DNA from: JAWWPY01 sp036394075
GTDB lineage: Bacteria; Actinomycetota; Actinomycetes; Streptosporangiales; Streptosporangiaceae
NCBI GenBank assembly: GCA_036394075.1
Contig: DASWFT010000453.1
Location: 1-10,204, forward strand
Length of the DNA stretch: 10,204 nt
Direction: 5' to 3'
Shown here: in pieces, positions 1 to 6,904 of the stretch
How positions within the stretch are numbered: position 1 is the first letter of the stretch
How the letters are laid out: every line of letters begins with the position of its first letter
The notes under the pieces: model-generated
What the model was told of the DNA's origin: nothing
What the model saw: only the letters and a program-made list of their open reading frames with translations
Database searches by the model: none
Position numbers and translations under genes: made by a program

Positions 1-86
1 TCTGGGCCCGCGCCCGGCCCGGCAGAGCCGTCGAGCAACTGCTCAGCGGCTTTCCGGTGGATCCTCCGGGGATGGCTTGTGCTCAT
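1..86 (-). CDS. Partial small gene downstream of ECF sigma factor (N-terminus only)
   Basis: An ATG at 86-84 on the minus strand opens a frame of 28 codons that runs off the left edge of the window. A strong Shine-Dalgarno (GGAGG, about 95-99) lies 8 bases upstream. The visible peptide begins MSTSHPRRIHRKAAEQLLDG and continues with Gly/Pro/Ala-rich residues. It follows the sigma factor by 51 bases on the same strand, so the two are probably co-transcribed. A short polar start followed by an 'AEQLLDG...GP' pattern is what I recall from actinobacterial genes encoded directly after ECF sigma factors, some of them anti-sigma or membrane proteins. That assignment is inference from position and a short motif. 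The membrane or zinc-binding part that would settle it is outside the window. Confidence 0.6.
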   Translation of the reverse strand, partial: MSTSHPRRIHRKAAEQLLDGSAGPGAGP

Positions 87-137
87 CTCACTTCCTCCAG
101 CGTCGATTCCCCTGCTCCTGTCACTCCTCCAATCGCG

Positions 138-833
138 TCACTCCCGGGGGCGTCGTTGTGGCCGATGCGATAGGGCGCTGGGCCTCCCTGGTGGCGGGTA
201 GTCCCCGGCCTGCTCCAGGCGCTTGGCCAAGGTGCGCAGCCCCCGGTAGGCAGCGGTCCGTACCGCACCTGCCCGCTTGCCGAGAACCCGGCCCGCGCTC
301 TCCGCATCCAGCCCGACGACGACGCGGAGCAGCACCGCCTCGGCCTGATCGGGTGGCAAGGTCGCGATCAGGCGGACGGCCGCGTCCGTCGAAACCGCGT
401 CCAGGGCGCAGGCCGCCGTGTCATCGGCAGCGGTCAGATCAGTCAGTTCCTCGACCGGCACCGGGGTGACCGGCGGGCGGCGGCTGTGGCGTCGCAGGTG
501 ATCGATGGCACGATGGCGGGCAATCGTCGCGACCCAGCCGCGGAAACCGTCGTAGTCACCATGAAAGTTCTGGAGATCGCGGGCCACCTGCAGCCATGCC
601 TCGGACGCCACGTCCTCGGCGTCATCACCGACCAGGGCACCCAGGTAACGCAGCAGGCGGGGCTGGGTGTCCCGGTACAGCCTGCGGAACGCCTCCGGGT
701 CGCCACGCTGCGCATCAGCCACGGCCGAGGCGAGATCCGGAACGCCGGGCTGAGGCGATGGATTGACCGTCTTCGCGTCCCCGATGGGCAGCGCAGTATC
801 CACCGATCGGTCCATCGGCACATCATGGGGCAT
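138..833 (-). CDS. ECF-type RNA polymerase sigma factor (sigma-70 family)
   Basis: This encodes about 231 residues with the two-domain layout of an ECF sigma factor, which directs RNA polymerase to a small regulon. Region 2 spans about residues 48-115 (AFRRLYRDTQPRLLRYLGAL, then the acidic DDAEDVASEAW and GFRGWVATIARHRAIDHLRR). Region 4, with its helix-turn-helix, spans about 150-207 (LPPDQAEAVLLRVVVGLDAE, GKRAGAVRTAAYRGLRTLAK). The first 35 residues and the Pro/Arg-rich last 20 are not conserved in type. The start is uncertain: ATG at 833 is used here, but TTG 845 and ATG 815 are in the same frame and none has a clear Shine-Dalgarno. The 5' end overlaps the end of the truncated AcnX small subunit, so its original promoter region may have been altered. 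The small partial gene downstream (86-1) is a candidate partner or regulator. Regulon unknown. Confidence 0.88.
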   Translation of the reverse strand: MPHDVPMDRSVDTALPIGDAKTVNPSPQPGVPDLASAVADAQRGDPEAFRRLYRDTQPRLLRYLGALVGDDAEDVASEAWLQVARDLQNFHGDYDGFRGWVATIARHRAIDHLRRHSRRPPVTPVPVEELTDLTAADDTAACALDAVSTDAAVRLIATLPPDQAEAVLLRVVVGLDAESAGRVLGKRAGAVRTAAYRGLRTLAKRLEQAGDYPPPGRPSALSHRPQRRPRE

Positions 834-1050
834 TCGGGGGAGCAAAGGGCGGCTGAAGATGATATGTCAGGATCTTGCCGGTGAAGCTCTGCCCGAACAG
901 CTCGTGCCGCGGCTCGATGATGAGACCTTTCGCCGGATCGATGCCACCGCAGCCGGAGATCGCCTCGTGCGAGACCAGGGCCGGGCCCGCCACAGTGCCG
1001 GGGACGACTTTCCTGCCCCGCAGGATGACCACCGGAGAACGCCATGTCAC
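823..1050 (-). pseudogene. Truncated aconitase X small (swivel, DUF126-type) subunit
   Basis: A GTG at 1050, 7 bases after the stop of the AcnX large subunit, opens a 75-residue frame. Residues about 9-55 match the AcnX swivel domain: LRGRKVVPGTVAGPALVS, then CGGIDPAKGLIIEPRHELFG and SFTGKILTY, equivalent to the family pattern G-G-[VI]-D-P-x-[TK]-G and H-x-x-x-G-x-S-x-x-G-K-I-L. Family members are about 130 residues. Here the similarity stops at GKIL (near 872) and a short unrelated tail follows. The Gly-Ser-rich loop that normally comes next, which carries a serine thought to act as the catalytic base, is missing, as is the rest of the domain. The other frames of the following DNA do not restore it; instead the sigma factor begins there. 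This looks like a deletion or recombination remnant and is very unlikely to be active. Confidence 0.8.
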
Positions 1051-1057
1051 CGCGGTG

Positions 1058-2214
1058 TCACCGTAGATCCCCGGGTGGCCGGAGATGACCGCGCCACCGG
1101 CCCGTAACGGCGGCGTCGACGCATTCGTCGAGCGTGCCGAACCAGGCCTCGAGGGCGAGAATGGCGGGCAGGTAGTGCGCCTGCCTCGCCGAGTCCGTGG
1201 CGAACACCCTGGTGCCCAGGGGCGGCACCCCGGACATCGCGGGGCAGGAGTCGGCCAGCACCTTGCCGCCGGCCCGCTCGATGATGTCGGTACAGCCGCT
1301 CCGGTCGGCGATGACCTTGAGCGCGCGCGGCACCATCAGCCACAACTCCGTGCCCGGGCTGAGACGGCGGCCGTCAAGCGCCCTGGCCGCCTGGCGGATC
1401 TGGTCCACTGAGGCGTGCGCGCGGCCGAGCAGGACGAAGTCCACGTCGGTGCTGGTGCCCTGGGAGTTGAGATCCTCATAGACGGCGCGGCGCTGGTCCG
1501 CGCCGTAGCGGACCGCGTCCGGCCTCGGCGCCGGGCCGAACGCGGCCGCCTCGGTCGGGGCCTCCGGGGTGATCCCCGGGATGTGGTACAGCTCGACGCC
1601 ACCAGACGTGGCCGCGGCGGCGCCGAAATGCTTGAGCCCGGCCAGGTCGGGCCGGCCGATGTCGCCGGTGATGACGGGGCGCTCCTCGCCGGCCAGTCGG
1701 CCGGCGAAGTAGCCGAGCATCCCCCATTCGGCGAAATCGTCAACCCGGACAGCGACATCGATCAGGTGGGTGCCGTACCGGTTGCCATCGAGGTGGTTTC
1801 CCCAGCACGGTACCTTGCCAGTGAGGGAGGCGGCACCGGTGGACGCCGCTCCCTCACAGTTGGTCCTGGCGCCCAGCACGGAGTTGGCATAGATCACCGC
1901 GGATGACTCCATCCACGAGCAGTGCTCGCCGCGCACCGGGATGGTGCCGCATGTCGCCACCCGCATGGGCGGGATCTCGAAGTCGTCGTCACAGTCCAGG
2001 TTGATGACCGCGAATGCCCTGTCCCACCCGACCTCGGCGACCAGCCGTGCCCTCACCGGGGACAGCTGGGTCATCGTGCCCGCGACGTTGCGGACGTCAC
2101 ACAGGTGCCGCAGCCCAGCGCCTCGCCGTACCGCACGAGCAGGTCCATCGCGGCGGCGACCGCGGGGCCCTCGATGCCGTCGAGCATCCCCTTCTCCTCG
2201 TCGGTCAGCCTCAT
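1058..2214 (-). CDS. Aconitase X catalytic (large) subunit, interrupted by a frameshift
   Basis: AcnX proteins (DUF521) are dehydratases related to aconitase; characterised members act on cis-3-hydroxy-L-proline or mevalonate 5-phosphate. The real N-terminus starts at ATG 2214 (MRLTDEEKGMLDGIEG), with GAGGGAG 6 bases upstream, and reads to RYGEALG. Similarity then jumps to another frame (LCDVRNVAGTMTQ, then NLDCDDDFEIPPMR) and continues to the stop at 1058. Adding one base near 2111-2118 restores about 385 residues, the usual family length. Clear family blocks are GARTNCEGAASTGAAS (about residues 114-129), GNHLDGNRYGTHLIDV, and LADSCPAMSG (about 318-327), where the cysteine matches the conserved D-x-C. 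It lies 73 bases after the acetoacetyl-CoA synthetase stop and just before the small subunit, so the three were probably one operon. Whether the break is real or a sequencing error is unresolved. The exact substrate cannot be read from sequence. Confidence 0.85.
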
Positions 2215-2287
2215 CTCCGGCTCCCTCTGAGCACAAGGGCGGGACATTGCGGGGGCCTGCCGGATGCCATTTCCTGCCCTGGTGGCC

Positions 2288-4294
2288 TTAGCCGCCTGGA
2301 GGCGGGCTGAGCGAATAGTCCTGCTGGGCCCGGGCGTAACTGACGAACTCATCCAGCGAGCCCGGATTCGCCATCGCGTTGACGTTGGCCGCGTCCTGCG
2401 GGGGCGTCCCGAGCAGGATCCGGCGCACCGGTACCTCCATCTTCTTGCCGGTGAGAGTGGCCGGGATCTCGCGCACCTGGATGATCTGGTCCGGCACGTG
2501 GCGCGGCGTGTACTCCTGGCGCAGCCGATCACGTATCTTGCGCCGGAGCGCGTCGTCGAGCAGCCGGCCGCCCGACAGCGTGACGAACAAAGGCATGAAG
2601 AACCCGCCCCCGGGCAGGTCGAGGTTGACGATGAGGCCGTCGGTGACCTCCTCCACCGAGGCCAGCACCGCGTAGATCTCCGCGGTCCCGATCCGCACGC
2701 CGTGCCGGTTGAGGGTGGCGTCCGAGCGGCCGAGCACGAAACAGCCGCCGCGGGAGTTGATGCGGAAGAAATCACCCTGGCGCCAGATCCCGGGGAAATC
2801 CGCGAAATACGACTGGCGGTACCGGGTGCCATCCGGGTCTCCCCAGAAGCCGACCGGCATCGACGGCATCGGCTCGGTGATGACGAACTCGCCCACCTCA
2901 TCGATGACCTTCTCGCCGCGCTCATTGAACGCGTGCGCCGCCACGCCGAGGTGGCGAGTCTGGATCTCGCCGGCATAGACGGGAAGCGTCGGCACGCCCC
3001 CGACGAACCCGGTGCAGACGTCCGTGCCGCCGCTGCCGGTGCACAGCCACAGGTCGGCTTTGACGTTGCGGTAGAACCAGGCGCCGCAGGCGGCGGAGAC
3101 TGGCGAGCCGGCGAGCATCACCGCCCGCAGCCGGGAGAGGTCAAACCGCTCGCCCGGCACGATGCCGGCTCTCGCCATGAGGTCGACGTAGGCCGGGCTG
3201 GCGCCGAAGAAGCTCACGCCCGCGTCCTGGGCCACCTGCCACAGCACATCGGGCCGGGGATGCGCGGGGCTGCCGTCGAACAGCACCGGGCACACCCCCA
3301 GGAGCAGCGAGCTGACCAGGAAGTTCCACATCATCCAGCCGGTGGTGGTGAAGAAGAACATCCTCATCCCGGCCCGCAGGTTCATGTGGAGGCTCTGCAG
3401 CTTCAGCTGCTCCAGCAGGATCCCGCCGTGCCCGTGCATGATCGGCTTGGGCAGTCCGGTAGTACCGGACGAGAACAGGATCCACAACGGATGGTCGAAC
3501 GGTACCTGTTCGAATCCGAACTCCGCGGCCGGGACCGGCGGGTGGTCGAGAGCCGCCGCCCAGGTCAGCGCGCCGGGAGTGGTGGGATCGGCCTGTTGCG
3601 GGTACAGGTACGGCAGGTAGATCACGTGCTCGAGGCTGCCGAGCGCATCGATGATCTGCCGCATCTCCGCCGTGCGGTCGAACTCCTGGCCGCCGTAGCG
3701 GTAGCCGTCCACGCAGAAGAGCACCTTCGGGGCGAGCTGGGTGAACCGGTCGATCACCCCGCGCCAGCCGAAGTCCGGGGAACAGCTGGCCCAGATGGCG
3801 CCGATGCTGGTGGTGGCGAGCATCGCGATGACCGTGTGCGGGATGTTCGGCATGCAGGACACGACCCGGTCTCCGGGCCGGACACCCATCGCGCGCAGCC
3901 GGGTGGCGAGAATGCGCACCTGGCCGGCCAGTGTTTCCCAGGGCACGCCGGCCAGCGGGGTGGTCTCGCTGCGGTACAGCAACGCGTCCACGCCAGGCCG
4001 CTCGCTGCGCAGCACATGCTCCGCGTAGTTGAGCCGCGCGCCGGGAAACCAGCGCGCGCCCGGCATCGCGCGGCTGCCGAGCACGCTGGTGTACGGCGCC
4101 GACGACATGACGTCAAAGGTGTCCCACACCGCCTGCCAGAAACCAGCCAGATCCTCGACCGACCAGCGCCAGAGCGCGTCATAGTCGCTGAACCGCAGGC
4201 CGCGCTCGCGGCCGAGCCGGTCGGTGAACGCCGTCAGGTTCGCCCTGGCCACGTCCTGCGGGCTGGGCGTCCATAGCAGGTCACCTTCGCGCAC
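2288..4294 (-). CDS. aacS: Acetoacetyl-CoA synthetase (acetoacetate-CoA ligase)
   Basis: This cytosolic enzyme activates acetoacetate with ATP and CoA to acetoacetyl-CoA. It is an intact ANL-superfamily adenylating enzyme of 668 residues from the chosen start, close to the family's usual 650-670. Motifs in order are the N-terminal EGDLLWTPSP typical of this family (3-12), RWFPGARLNYAEH (81-93), the nucleotide-binding loop FSSGTTGLPKPIMHGHGG (274-291), TGWMMWN (318-324), TGSGGTDVCTGF (419-430), the hinge region GDFFRINSRGGCFVLGRSD (507-525) and TGKKMEVP near the C-terminus, where K617 fits the adenylation lysine. The GTG at 4294 was chosen because family proteins start just before EGDLLW. In-frame GTG 4345, GTG 4375 and TTG 4396 would add unconserved residues, and none has a good Shine-Dalgarno. 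It is divergent from the transporter operon and upstream of the AcnX genes. Identity is secure; the physiological role (ketone body use, or a terminal step of a catabolic pathway) is inferred. Confidence 0.93.
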   Translation of the reverse strand: MREGDLLWTPSPQDVARANLTAFTDRLGRERGLRFSDYDALWRWSVEDLAGFWQAVWDTFDVMSSAPYTSVLGSRAMPGARWFPGARLNYAEHVLRSERPGVDALLYRSETTPLAGVPWETLAGQVRILATRLRAMGVRPGDRVVSCMPNIPHTVIAMLATTSIGAIWASCSPDFGWRGVIDRFTQLAPKVLFCVDGYRYGGQEFDRTAEMRQIIDALGSLEHVIYLPYLYPQQADPTTPGALTWAAALDHPPVPAAEFGFEQVPFDHPLWILFSSGTTGLPKPIMHGHGGILLEQLKLQSLHMNLRAGMRMFFFTTTGWMMWNFLVSSLLLGVCPVLFDGSPAHPRPDVLWQVAQDAGVSFFGASPAYVDLMARAGIVPGERFDLSRLRAVMLAGSPVSAACGAWFYRNVKADLWLCTGSGGTDVCTGFVGGVPTLPVYAGEIQTRHLGVAAHAFNERGEKVIDEVGEFVITEPMPSMPVGFWGDPDGTRYRQSYFADFPGIWRQGDFFRINSRGGCFVLGRSDATLNRHGVRIGTAEIYAVLASVEEVTDGLIVNLDLPGGGFFMPLFVTLSGGRLLDDALRRKIRDRLRQEYTPRHVPDQIIQVREIPATLTGKKMEVPVRRILLGTPPQDAANVNAMANPGSLDEFVSYARAQQDYSLSPPPGG

Positions 4295-4348
4295 ACAGGC
4301 GACAGTCGCACAGACCGGCAGCTCAGGCAATGCCGGCGGAAACACGTT

Positions 4349-4362
4349 TGTGAAATCGCACA
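4349..4362. promoter_or_regulatory. Possible operator: TGTG-N6-CACA imperfect palindrome
   Basis: TGTGAAATCGCACA is symmetric at 10 of 14 positions and lies about 55 bases upstream of the chosen acetoacetyl-CoA synthetase start, in a locally AT-richer patch of the divergent intergenic region. The arms resemble CRP/FNR-family half-sites, but the spacer is two bases shorter than the usual TGTG-N8-CACA. If the synthetase starts at an upstream codon instead, the site would be coding. Low confidence. Confidence 0.2.
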
Positions 4363-4433
4363 GCCGTAATGCCACATTTTTTGGGGCGCGCCACAACTTC
4401 AGTTAATTGCCGCTGGGAGCGCCTTAGGAGACC

Positions 4434-4462
4434 TTGTGCCGGTAACGGCTGACCTCTAACAT
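4434..4462 (+). promoter_or_regulatory. Candidate promoter for the transporter operon
   Basis: TTGTGC (4434-4439) and TAACAT (4457-4462) are separated by 17 bases and lie 60 bases before the start of the substrate-binding protein gene. The -10 box matches TATAAT at 4 of 6 positions and the -35 box matches TTGACA at 3 of 6. The position in the divergent gap is right for the operon promoter. Actinobacterial promoters are weakly conserved, so this is a suggestion only. Confidence 0.33.
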
Positions 4463-4472
4463 CGGCTCACCT

Positions 4473-4495
4473 CGCCAAACCGGGCGGGTTTTATT
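4473..4495 (+). promoter_or_regulatory. Possible leader hairpin before the transporter operon
   Basis: In the leader of the substrate-binding protein gene, AAACC (4477-4481) pairs with GGTTT (4487-4491) over a 5-base loop and is followed by a T-rich run (TTTTATT). An alternative stem, CGCC (4473-4476) with GGCG (4483-4486), uses overlapping bases, so the two cannot form together. The arrangement resembles a small attenuator, but both stems are short (4-5 bp) and no leader peptide is evident. Confidence 0.2.
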
Positions 4496-4521
4496 CCGTC
4501 ACCACCAGGAGGTGGAGACAG

Positions 4522-5871
4522 GTGAGGATATACGGGCGCGCGTCGGGGATACGGGCAACTGTTGCACTCGTCGCGGCAATCGGAATGACCGCCGTGGCCG
4601 GATGTAGCAGCAAGTCGGCCAGCAGCCCGGCCACCAGCGCGCCGAGCTCGCCGAGTTCGTCAAACGCCGCGGCGGTTAGCACATCGCAGTGCGGCACCAA
4701 GCCGGGCGTGAAGGCGACCGGCACGCCGATCGCGCTGGGCGGGATCGACACCAACCAGCCGGGGACGTCGTTCACCGATATCGGGAACATGGCAAATGCC
4801 TATTTCGCCTGCGTCAACCACAACGGCGGGATCAACGGCCACCCGATCAAGTACTACCTAGCGACCGAACAGACCCAGCCGGCCCAGGTCGCGGCCGACG
4901 CGAAGCAGCTCGTCCAGACAGATCACGTGGTCGGGATCATCGGGAACACGAGCATCATCGAGTGCTCGATCAACCACAGCTACTGGGAGAGCCTCGGTTT
5001 CTTCATCATCGACTCCGGGATCGCGCCCGAGTGCTATTCAACCCCGAACAGCGCAGCGGTCAACATGGGGCCGCGGTACAGCTCCGACGGCGCCGTGCAG
5101 TACGCGCTCGCGCAGCACGCCTCCAAGATCGTGTTCGACCAGTCGAACGTCCCGGGCACCGGGTACATCGCGGCTGGCCCTGCGGCGCTCGCGGCCAACG
5201 CGCACGTGCCGATCGTGCAGTTGACCGAGAATGTGCCGATCACGGACGCCAACTCGGTGGCGATCAAAGAGGTCAACGACGCGGGGCCGAACGGCGCCGT
5301 GGTCCTCAACTTCACCCCGCCGCAAGCGCTGGTGATCCTCCAGGCCGCGCAGAAGCTCGGCCTGGAGAACCGGGTCAAGCTGTGGGGATGCTCGACGCCG
5401 TGCGACACCGACTTCCTCTCCCAGGCGCTCGGCCCGAAATGGAACAACAAGCTGTTCGTCAACGCCGAGATGACCCCGGCGACGACAGCCAACACGCCGA
5501 CTATCAACCTCTACAAGGCCATCCTCAGCCAGTACGGCAAGTCCGTCTCTGGCGGTGTCGGCAGCTTCAGCGAGTTTGGCTTCGCCGAGGCGGAGATCGT
5601 CGTCCACGCGCTGGAGTCGGTCCAGGGCCCGTACACGGTGGCGAGCGTCAACGCCGCGATCAGGGCGGTGCAGGGCTACAACACCGGGATGCTGTGCCAG
5701 GTCTGGTCGTACGGCAGCTACCCGATGCACATCCCGAACAACGAGGACTACACGGTCACGCCCAACAACGGCAAGATGGTCGTGGCGCAGGGCTGCACGC
5801 AGATCTCGTCGGTTCACCCGCAGATCGCGGCGTACCGCAAAGTCGCGGGCGTAGCGCAGTCCGCGCCATGA
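4522..5871 (+). CDS. ABC transporter substrate-binding lipoprotein (branched-chain amino acid/amide, Peripla_BP_6 type)
   Basis: This is the extracytoplasmic receptor that would deliver ligand to the LivHM permease encoded downstream. It has 449 residues and starts at GTG 4522 with a perfect AGGAGG (4507-4512) 9 bases upstream. A signal peptide with a hydrophobic stretch (12-26) leads to a lipobox VAGC with lipidated Cys28. A Ser/Ala/Pro linker (29-55) tethers the domain to the membrane. The mature part is a type I periplasmic-binding fold: IALGGIDTN (70-78), NHNGGINGHPIKY (99-111), DAKQLVQTDHVVGIIGN (126-142) and SEFGFAEAEIVVHALE (350-365). Eight cysteines (57, 97, 148, 171, 290, 294, 392, 425) in the mature protein are unusually many for this family and could form disulfides. 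It is the first gene of the operon, divergent from acetoacetyl-CoA synthetase. The ligand is unknown; family members bind amino acids, amides, urea, aromatic acids and short acids. Confidence 0.92.
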   Translation: MRIYGRASGIRATVALVAAIGMTAVAGCSSKSASSPATSAPSSPSSSNAAAVSTSQCGTKPGVKATGTPIALGGIDTNQPGTSFTDIGNMANAYFACVNHNGGINGHPIKYYLATEQTQPAQVAADAKQLVQTDHVVGIIGNTSIIECSINHSYWESLGFFIIDSGIAPECYSTPNSAAVNMGPRYSSDGAVQYALAQHASKIVFDQSNVPGTGYIAAGPAALAANAHVPIVQLTENVPITDANSVAIKEVNDAGPNGAVVLNFTPPQALVILQAAQKLGLENRVKLWGCSTPCDTDFLSQALGPKWNNKLFVNAEMTPATTANTPTINLYKAILSQYGKSVSGGVGSFSEFGFAEAEIVVHALESVQGPYTVASVNAAIRAVQGYNTGMLCQVWSYGSYPMHIPNNEDYTVTPNNGKMVVAQGCTQISSVHPQIAAYRKVAGVAQSAP

Positions 5872-5917
5872 AGTGCTTGAGGAGGAAGGCGACCGGAACG
5901 TCCGGGTCAGGCTGACG

Positions 5918-6814
5918 ATGCCGAGCTGGACATACTTTCAGCCGTTCGTTGTGAGCGGTCTCGCCCTGGGAGGGGTTTACGCCCTCTCCGGGGTGGGGCT
6001 GGTCGTCCTCTACCGGGCCACCGGCGTGGTTTACCTGGCGTTCGGTGCCGTCGGTGCGATGGGTGCGCTGATCGCGTGGTCGCTGATCAAGGACACGGGC
6101 GTGCCCGGCTGGGTCGGGTGGCTGGTCTGCGTGCTGTTCGCCGGGGCCGTGACACTGGCCTACGGGATGGTGTTCGGCCCGGCGCTGGCCAAGCGAGATC
6201 CGCTCATCAAGGCGGTGGCCACCCTCGGGCTGACGCTCGTCCTGTTCGGGGTGATGGATCTGCTGTGGACCAGCGGCGGTGGGCAATCCCGCGCGATCGC
6301 GCTGCCGACCGACAACGGCGGGTTCGTGGTCGGCCAGCTACAGGTGAACTGGACGCAGGTCATCGGGCTGGGGGCCGGCATCGCGATCACGGTGGTGACC
6401 GGAGCGTTCCTGCGCTACACCAAGCTCGGGACGGCGATGCGGGCGATGGCCAACGACCGCGACATCACCGCGACGCTCGGGGTGCCCGTCCGGCGGGTAG
6501 AGGCGGCGGCCTGGCTCGGCTGCGGGGTGCTCGGCGGCGTGGCCGGGTTGCTGCTCGCCGACCTGGTCGCGCTCGACGCGACGACGCTTACCTTCCTGGT
6601 GATCTCGTCGCTGGCTGCGGCGCTGATCGCCCGGCTGCGCTCGATCGCGCTCACGTTCGTGGCCGCGATCGCGATCGGCCTCATCCACGACCTGCTGACC
6701 CCCATCCAGGCACTCAGCAACTACCGCGACATGACCCCGTTCGTGCTGGCTGCCGTGGCGCTGCTGGTGCTGTCCCGGCGCAGCGTCATATCACTGTCTC
6801 GCGAGGAGGCCTAG
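5918..6814 (+). CDS. livH: Liv-type ABC transporter permease LivH
   Basis: An inner-membrane permease of the hydrophobic amino acid transport (HAAT) family, expected to pair with LivM to form the translocation channel. From ATG 5918 it has 298 residues, the usual length. It is hydrophobic throughout, with about eight predicted membrane segments. The family signature FVVSGLALGGVYALSGVGL (10-28) is at the N-terminus. The cytoplasmic coupling loop, which contacts the ATPases, is GTAMRAMANDRDITATLGVP (171-190). The start is uncertain. GTG 5873 would add 15 charged residues not typical of the family, and ATG 5918 has only a weak AGG upstream. An AGGAGG (5880-5885) is too far from 5918 to serve it, which makes translational coupling through the 15-codon frame at 5868-5915 a possibility. 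The gene follows the binding protein by 46 bases, and its stop codon overlaps the repeat module before livM. Confidence 0.9.
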   Translation: MPSWTYFQPFVVSGLALGGVYALSGVGLVVLYRATGVVYLAFGAVGAMGALIAWSLIKDTGVPGWVGWLVCVLFAGAVTLAYGMVFGPALAKRDPLIKAVATLGLTLVLFGVMDLLWTSGGGQSRAIALPTDNGGFVVGQLQVNWTQVIGLGAGIAITVVTGAFLRYTKLGTAMRAMANDRDITATLGVPVRRVEAAAWLGCGVLGGVAGLLLADLVALDATTLTFLVISSLAAALIARLRSIALTFVAAIAIGLIHDLLTPIQALSNYRDMTPFVLAAVALLVLSRRSVISLSREEA

Positions 6815-6900
6815 TGAGCGAGCCGCCGGGGCGCGGTGCCCCTGGACTGAGGAGCCATGAGCGAGCCGGAGGGGCGCGGTGCCGCCTGGACTGAGGAGCG
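6814..6900 (+). repeat. 43-bp imperfect tandem duplication at the livH/livM junction
   Basis: The segment 6814-6856 (from GTGAGCGAGCCGCCGGGGCG) is repeated as 6857-6900 (ATGAGCGAGCCGGAGGGGCG onwards) with three substitutions and one inserted base; both end in CTGGACTGAGGAGC. The first copy begins on the last base of the livH stop codon. Each copy starts with a possible start codon (GTG 6814, ATG 6857), but only the second stays open into livM. The first 21 bases recur exactly at 8897-8917, before livF. Confidence 0.85.
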
Positions 6901-6904
6901 AGGA

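Noticed and set aside
823..1045. Possibility that the missing part of the AcnX small subunit continues in another frame (SSSAAL appears in one)
   Set aside because: Only six residues look similar to the family's Ser-rich loop; the residues after it match nothing in the domain and the sigma factor begins there. A true truncation is more likely than a frameshift.
2264..4276. A 670-codon open frame on the plus strand opposite acetoacetyl-CoA synthetase
   Set aside because: It is the antisense shadow of a well-identified gene, is rich in Arg/Ala/Gly/His as expected from a GC-rich reverse frame, and shows no domain motifs or ribosome-binding site.
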